This document shows, one piece after another, positions 58,585 through 64,000 of a stretch of DNA of 64,000 nt. The stretch is taken from the NCBI GenBank assembly GCA_030386875.1, contig CM059566.1, positions 38,848,068 to 38,912,067 on the forward strand, given 5' to 3'. Both the position numbers and the translations under genes were made by a program. The number at the start of each line of letters is the position of its first letter. Position 1 is the stretch's first letter. The notes below the pieces were generated by a model. The model saw nothing but the letters and a program-made list of their open reading frames with translations, was not told where the DNA came from and did no database searches. Source of the stretch: Morinoia aosen (taxonomy: Eukaryota > Arthropoda > Malacostraca > Amphipoda > Talitridae).

Positions 58585-60100
58585 TGTGCGTGGTTTGTGG
58601 GTTCTAGTGATTTAACCAAAGAGTTGTATTTTTCTGCTCTCCATTCTACACGCAGGCAACAAAAGTTTTCAATTATCATTGATGAGATCAAACATGTTTC
58701 TATTAGTGAGATCTTAGCAGTGGTTGTCCATTACTTCGATATTCGTGAAAATGTTGCTGATGCTCTACTAGACACCGTTGGCGTCGAAAATTGAACTGCT
58801 TTGGGGTTATTCACCGCAGTTAAAAAGTAATTAGAAAAGAAAAGCCTCCCTCTCAGTAATATTATTGAATTTGGAAGCGGTATTTGTTCAACAATTATAA
58901 GCTTGAATAGCGGTTTTCAAAAACTGCTTGAAGATGAGATTCCTTCCAAGTCTAACTTTTTCGCCGGCGCATGCATGTTTTCCGCCGCCCAAGTAATTGG
59001 ATTAAATTGCTTGGGCGGTGAAAAACATGCATGCAGGCGGCAAAAAAGTTAGACTGTGTTCCGTTTGTATGCTCTGATGCGTCTGGCATTCACTTGCACT
59101 GTGTTCAGGTCATGCAGTTAGTGTATTGCCTGGCTATTTTGAGGAATTTCTTATGAATATTACGTCTCATTTTTCTCTAAGTGGTGAGAGATAAAAAGAC
59201 TTTATGCTAATTCATAAAGTAACGCGCGTTTTCATTCATAAAATTCTGAAACTTGCGCAAACCAGATGGCTGGGAGAAAAAGTTATATCGGGAATTTTAA
59301 AACAATATGGTGCCTTAGTCCTCTATTTTCAAACTGAAAGGAAACAAAATACTGCCAATACTGCAAGCAAAATTCATGAAACATTGGTTAGCTGTCAAAT
59401 GAGGTATTTGATACTATTTCTCCTAAATAACCATCGGAAAGTAAACACTGTGAATATAGAATTTCAGTCCGAACTAGCCTCTGTAATGAAGAAAAGATTT
59501 GGACTCAACACGCACAGTGTTTAAATTAATTTACTATTAATTAATCAATTAATTAGACATGGAAAGTGTCTCGGAAAGTGTCTAAAGACATGTTGGACCC
59601 AATATTAGCAAGAAACGTTAGTTAATCAGTCACCAGCAACGATCGCTCCATTAGCTCTCTAATTTAATAACTTATATCTGAACTTGAGCTAAACGAATTA
59701 TGATCAGTGGAGAAGATCTTGAGTATGAGCTAATAACTTTGCTATTGAAACACCGAAAATATCCTAAAGTATTGGTACTGACAAAGTACATTTGCTTTAT
59801 TGTCATCTTTCATGTGTTACCACGTTCTTCAGCGTGTGTTGAGAGATTTTTTTTCTCAAGTGAATTGCATGGAAGCTAAGACAACTAATGCGCTTAATTG
59901 TAGAATCTGTCAAAAACAGGTTACTTGCCAAACAACCAGAAACGCAAAATGCTAAATATTTCTCGACGTGGGAGCCGTCAAAACTTTTAATTCAAGAGCT
60001 GGAAATCTGCACGCTTCATAGAAGCTATGAAAAGAGAAGAGAGGAAGAAATACTGGCCACCGGAGCAGTTAACCTCTCTGTAGACGTCAATGAAGAGTGA
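58585..60100 (+). pseudogene. hAT transposase fossil (DUF4371 type), split by palindrome Z2
   Basis: Fragments in order: KFSIIIDEIKHVSISEILAVVVHYFDI (58655-58750), LNSGFQKLLEDE (58903-58940), then palindrome Z2, then the HLHCVQ region, KLAQTRWLGEKVISGILKQYGALVLYFQ (59250-59335) and FQSELASV. These match the RNase H-like core of DUF4371 hAT proteins (IIDEST.., GFQ, LHC, QTRWL). A 70-codon frame at 59888-60100 may be a C-terminal remnant. Several stops; old. Confidence 0.65.
58949..59055. repeat. Palindrome Z2, about 107 bp, inside the hAT fossil
   Basis: AGTCTAACTTTTTCGCCGGC...GCATGCATG...CCGCCCAAG pairs with CTTGGGCGG...CATGCATGC...GCAAAAAAGTTAGACT around an AT loop. Same family as Z1 at 46271-46393. 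It lies between two hAT core motifs, so it was inserted after the hAT copy. Confidence 0.8.
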
Positions 60101-60683
60101 ATAATTGGGCATTTCAAAAAGTAAGTACATTTATATTCTATTTTTAATTCCTTGGGATATTTTTCTGAGCCTTGGGATTTTAGGCGTGCAAACTTTGGTA
60201 TATCGTTACATTCTCAGTGGCAGCCCTGGCCAGTGGCACTGCGGCAGTCTTCTCTTTGCGGTTGTGCAATGGCAGCAGTGCCAGCAGAACGCCGCCAGCG
60301 CCAGCACGACCTGCAGTGTCAGTGTTAGCCAGGCTGTTGTGAAGTTGGGGCGCGGAAACTCGTGCATGCGCGAATATCAATGAAGCATGTAACCTTGAAT
60401 ATTTGAAGCTTAGTGCGACCTTGCCTCGTGTGTTATTAGTAAAAAGCCGCTTCATTTATGTTTAGAAAAGAGAATAAAGAACTTGGTGAATAATTTTTCC
60501 ATCAGCAAGATATTTACAGGTCCAACGCATAGAAGGAATGAATACACGCGCTGATATAATCTAGGTGGCTTCATCAATTATGTGCTTAAATCAATGAGAT
60601 GGTTTCATGAGCCATTAAAAAATTCTATTCTATCGTTATAAAAAAACCGAAATGCTTTCTTAATTTCTATGCAGAGAAAACTA

Positions 60684-61956
60684 TCAGGTTGTAACAGAAG
60701 TTCTGTCCATTTTTTTAATATGAAATAAAGTGAAAATCCTGACAAAAATATATTTACTCAGCCTTCAATATTATCACCATTTTTATAAATTACATCCTCC
60801 CATCTTGCCATAAGTTTTCTGATTCCTTCTTCATAGAAGTTAGCAAGTTTGGACTCAGAAAAAGAAACTAGTTTCATTTCGACCTCTGCTCTTGAAGTAA
60901 GCCTTTGTCCCATTAAATGATTCTGTAAGCTCCTGAAAAGGTGAAATTCGGTTGGAGCAAGATCGGGAGAATATGGTGGGGGATGCATGACTTCCCAGCC
61001 AAATTCTTCAACGAGAATTTTGGTTGCGCTTGAAGTGTGGGGTCTGGCATTGTCATGGTGCAGAATCACTCTTTTTTGATTGATCGAAGAAGGCCGTTTT
61101 TCCTGTAAAACTGTTTTTAAATGAGTTAGCTGCTGACAGTAAACTTCAGATGTTATTGTTTGATTGTCACACATTAGTTAATAATGAACAATTCCTTTCA
61201 AATCACACCATACCTACAAAAAAAATTTTTCAGGATGCACTCTACTTCTCGGCTGAAGAATTGGCCTTGAACCTCGACTTTTCCACTGTCTTTTGCACTT
61301 AACATTGTTGTAGAGGATCCACTTCTCGTCGCCAGTTATGATTTGGTCTAAAAAAGTGCCTTAAGTTCACGAGAACGCAGTGAAACACAACAGGTCACAC
61401 GCTGTTGCCTGTTGATTTCTGTCAAATAGGGTGGGACCCATTTCCCACCTTTTGAGACTTTGCCAAGTCTTTTCATGTCTCGATATATGGTCAAATGACT
61501 TACATTAAAGGTTTTGCTCAGTTCTCTAGTAGTGCAGGTTGAATTTTCATCAATGGCAGCTGGCAATTGCTCAGAATTGAGTTTTTTGAGCATCCTGCTC
61601 TCGGTTCGTTTTTCAGACTGAAGACTTCCTTTTTGAAACTTGAAAATCATCTTCTACAGGTCTTGTCATTCACAACATTATTTCCATAAGTGTCTTCGAG
61701 TGTTTTTGCTGCTGAGCTTTCCGTATTGCCTTTATGAAATTCAGATTGTAAAATATGCCTGGTTTGCTCTTCACTTGGAGTGTGCATTAGACCTAAACAT
61801 AGTTATTAATTACGATAATTCTCACACAATCTGAAAGAAGAAATAATATTTCGTTAATTATTATAGATCAACATTCAACATTACCAAGCTAAATTGAAAT
61901 AATCGTGCCCTAAACATATAGCTCAAAAATTGGTCAGAATTTCTGTTACAACCTGA
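60684..61956 (-). mobile_element. mariner element, 1273 bp
   Basis: Terminal repeats TCAGGTTGTAACAGAAGTTCT at the left and the near-complement AGAATTTCTGTTACAACCTGA at the right. TA precedes the left end (60682-60683); AA follows the right end (61957-61958) and the uninterrupted A1 counterpart has TTATT at the same place, so a mutated TA duplication is likely. Length and a minus-strand transposase are typical for mariner. Inserted about 330 bp upstream of the A3 start codon. Confidence 0.88.
60758..61650 (-). pseudogene. mariner transposase, broken
   Basis: From 61650 leftward: helix-turn-helix region (LSKTFNVSHLTIYRDMKRLG), linker motif WVPPYLTE, then a frameshift near 61350, the first catalytic Asp in TGDEKW (about 61310), two stops (near 61225 and 61178), then HHDNARPH (second Asp) and YSPDLAPTEFHLF. 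At the third catalytic position, 34 residues after the second Asp, there is Glu where mariner transposases have Asp. At least three breaks, so inactive. Otherwise full length. Confidence 0.85.
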
Positions 61957-62284
61957 AACTTCGACACTACGAAAAATCGTGGAAGCATTTGTGCGACAAA
62001 ATTTCATAGGTTACGAATGATAGACTAGTCATTCAAGTTTACGTCTATATCACTGCCTCACTTCTTTCAGCAAATGAGCGCACTATTGTTATTAATTTTT
62101 ATTCCTAGTTATTACGCTGAACATGTAAGCACAAATATCCTATTTCATGAGCAGCCGGGAGAACATTCTAATTTTGATAGGGATACGAATCTATCGAAAT
62201 TTGTATAGCTGCTTCACAGAAACTCTTCTTTTTTTTCCACAGGCGTGAATCGTTTCGTGTTTTTTTTCAGATTCCATCAACAGA

Positions 62285-63778
62285 ATGTCGTCCGGACCGA
62301 TCAACACGAATGCAAGAGCGCATAAACTCATCACTGCAGAGTTCGTACAAGAAGCACTTCTCAATGATAAAGGTCCCAGTGCAAAATTCCAGACTTTCGA
62401 AATCGTTGATTTCTGCACAAAAGGTGACAACTACGCGTGCTTCGTTACAAGTGTAAAGGCTACGTTTCTTCAAGAAGGTCAAGAAAAAAATGTAACTTAC
62501 ATAGCTAAGCTGAATCACTGTCAGAAGGTCGAAGCATTTGAAATTTTTTCCACGACTGCGTTTGAAAAAGAAGGTAATTTCTACTTTAAACTGCTACCAG
62601 ATTTGAATGCAGTCACGAAAACGCTTGAGTTGGAGCCTTTGAAATTTCCTTCGTGTTATTTGGCTTCCTTCGAGCACGGCAGACAAATAATTTTGCTTAG
62701 TGACAAACGAGAAGATTCTTTCAAAATGGCCGATCGGTTCGTTGGCCTCGACGATGACCATGTCATTATTGTTCTCAAAGAGCTGGCTCGCTTGCACGCT
62801 GCTTCTGTCATACTTGAAGACAACTTAGGAGAAGAGAAACTGCTGCAAAAATATAATTTTTTGCTTGATTTTTTCACTGGACAAAGAGATGGTGATATGA
62901 AGCCTCTGCTCAAAGACATGTTCGCCGGATATACCAACAACGCCGCAAGAATTGCTGATCGTATCACAGGCTACGAAAAAGTTTCCGCATGGCTTAAAGA
63001 GCTCGCATCGGCTACTTATGAAACTTTGGGAGCACAGACAGCGGAGTGCGAGCCCAAATTTCGGGTGGTTAACCACGGAGACTGCTGGAACAACAATTTA
63101 CTTTTCAGGTGAGAATTTTTACTTTTTCCTTTGATTGTCAAATAAAAAGGGTGAGCATTTTATTCGTGGGAGCATGTTCATGGCGAGATAACTTGCATGC
63201 TTAATTGTTGCGAGTCAGTGAGAAGCTTCCAAAGATGTAGTAGGAATATGAGCAATGATATTTTGATGAAATGTGTTCGAAAATATTTAGTAATTACTGT
63301 TCTTTATCCCACAAGGTACGAAGACGGGAAAGTTGCGGATGTGTGCCTGCTCGATCTCCAAATAAACCGCCACGCCTCACTCGCTCTGGACCTGAATTAC
63401 TTCTTCTTTACGAGCCTCAACGGAGACACGAGGAAGAAAGGCCTGGAGTCCTACCTCACCGTCTACTACAACACCTTCAAAGAGGTGTTCGACGCTGCCA
63501 AGAAGCCCATGAAGTTCACACGGGAGGAGCTCTACGCTGAGTACCGCAACAAGAACCTCTTTGGCCTTCTCATGGCCATCATGGTGATGCCGCTCGTTGT
63601 TATGGAATCCACCAATGTTCCTGATTTCGATGATGTCAATGAAGACAACTTAAAGGAGAAACTGGAGGAAGAGCAACAGAAAGTTCTGGATATGATTGAC
63701 ACCAGTCCTGTATTGCGACCTAGAATGTTGGACATGTTTGACGAGATGGTAGAGCACGGAACAATTAAGATTAAATAG
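62285..63778 (+). CDS. EcKinase-like (CHK) small-molecule kinase, copy A3
   Basis: Exons 62285-63108 and 63316-63778 give 428 residues; the intron is 207 bp. ATG 62285 (MSSGPIN) lies 14 bases after an acceptor, as in A1. Motifs by residue: GDNYACFV 47-54, Lys75 in YIAKLNH, FEKEGNFY about 93-100, HGDCWNNN from 264, DLQ 288-290, then NGDTRKKG and the conserved exon 2 block. Very close to A1 in exon 1, intron and upstream sequence, so A1 and A3 are the most recent duplicates. One difference from consensus in the 177-bp block. The C-terminal tail (DTSPVLRPRMLDMFDEMVEH) is shared with the others. Predicted cytosolic; substrate unknown. The window ends 222 bases after the stop, before any clear polyadenylation signal. 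Confidence 0.9.
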
Positions 63779-64000
63779 TTAGAAATAGATTATTTCGGAG
63801 GAAAAATATGCTGAATCACTTTCATATTTGGTCCTACTCCTGTGGAAGCACCTAGTAAAGTTATAGCTTTTATTGTTCAATTTAAATAGCAGGCTTTCAT
63901 ACTATTTCTACCATTAAGAATGTTTTGGGTTTTAAGCCTGACTCTCTGAACTGTCACAACTATACCAGTTTTCCACATTTCTGCAGTATTTTAAGTTCTT

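Larger units (their letters stand above)
60315..62284 (+). promoter_or_regulatory. Upstream region of kinase gene A3, split by a mariner
   Basis: 60315-60683 and 61957-62284 together align by eye with 27695-28392 upstream of A1 (for example GAATGAATACACGC, TTATGTGC/ATATGCTGC, TTTTTTTTCAGATTCC.TC...ACAGAATGTC). The mariner at 60684-61956 interrupts the alignment. GTCAGTG at 60319 is a candidate initiator; an acceptor ends at 62270. If the initiator is right, the mariner now lies in the leader intron or between promoter and start codon. Confidence 0.4.

Overview
Organism. The window looks like nuclear DNA of an arthropod. It is AT-rich, its genes contain spliceosomal introns, mobile elements of many classes are dense, there are short interstitial TTAGG/CCTAA tracts, and there is a tandem cluster of ecdysteroid-kinase-like (CHK/EcKinase) genes, a family expanded in arthropods. 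A crustacean fits somewhat better than an insect, but the sequence alone does not settle this. Nothing bacterial was seen: no operons, no rRNA, no convincing functional tRNA gene. || Layout. 1-11.6 kb: a very young BEL/Pao-like LTR element (gag-protease only, long LTRs) inserted into a Ty3/Gypsy element on the minus strand. 11.6-14.6 kb: minisatellites and three copies of a tRNA-derived SINE. 15.06-17.96 kb: a cluster of three foldback elements of one family (here called X), one of them carrying a nested 681-bp palindrome (Y). All are bounded by 8-bp target duplications. 18.9-22.1 kb: a four-exon gemin6 gene (SMN-complex subunit). 23.7-26.4 kb: a nearly intact RTE-like LINE on the minus strand. 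28.4-63.8 kb: five EcKinase-like genes, all on the plus strand, each with two coding exons split at the same phase-2 position inside the catalytic loop. Between them lie a second LINE (39.5-41.8 kb), a solo LTR with an internal 78-bp array (43.8-45.5 kb), several MITEs, a tandem hairpin repeat (51.1 kb), Tc1 and hAT fossils (57.7-60.1 kb) and a mariner (60.7-62.0 kb) inserted in the upstream region of the last kinase gene. || How the genes fit together. The five kinases fall into two subfamilies in strict alternation, A-B-A-B-A. This is best explained by tandem duplication of an A-B pair; a further B copy is predicted beyond the right edge. Subfamilies differ in exon 1, in the exon 2 tail and in intron length (about 0.2 kb in A, about 1 kb in B). 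A 177-bp GC-rich block of exon 2 is almost identical in all five, which points to ongoing gene conversion. Kinases of this family phosphorylate small hydroxylated molecules (ecdysteroids and, by inference, plant or xenobiotic compounds) in the cytosol. Gemin6 acts in snRNP assembly and is unrelated to the cluster.
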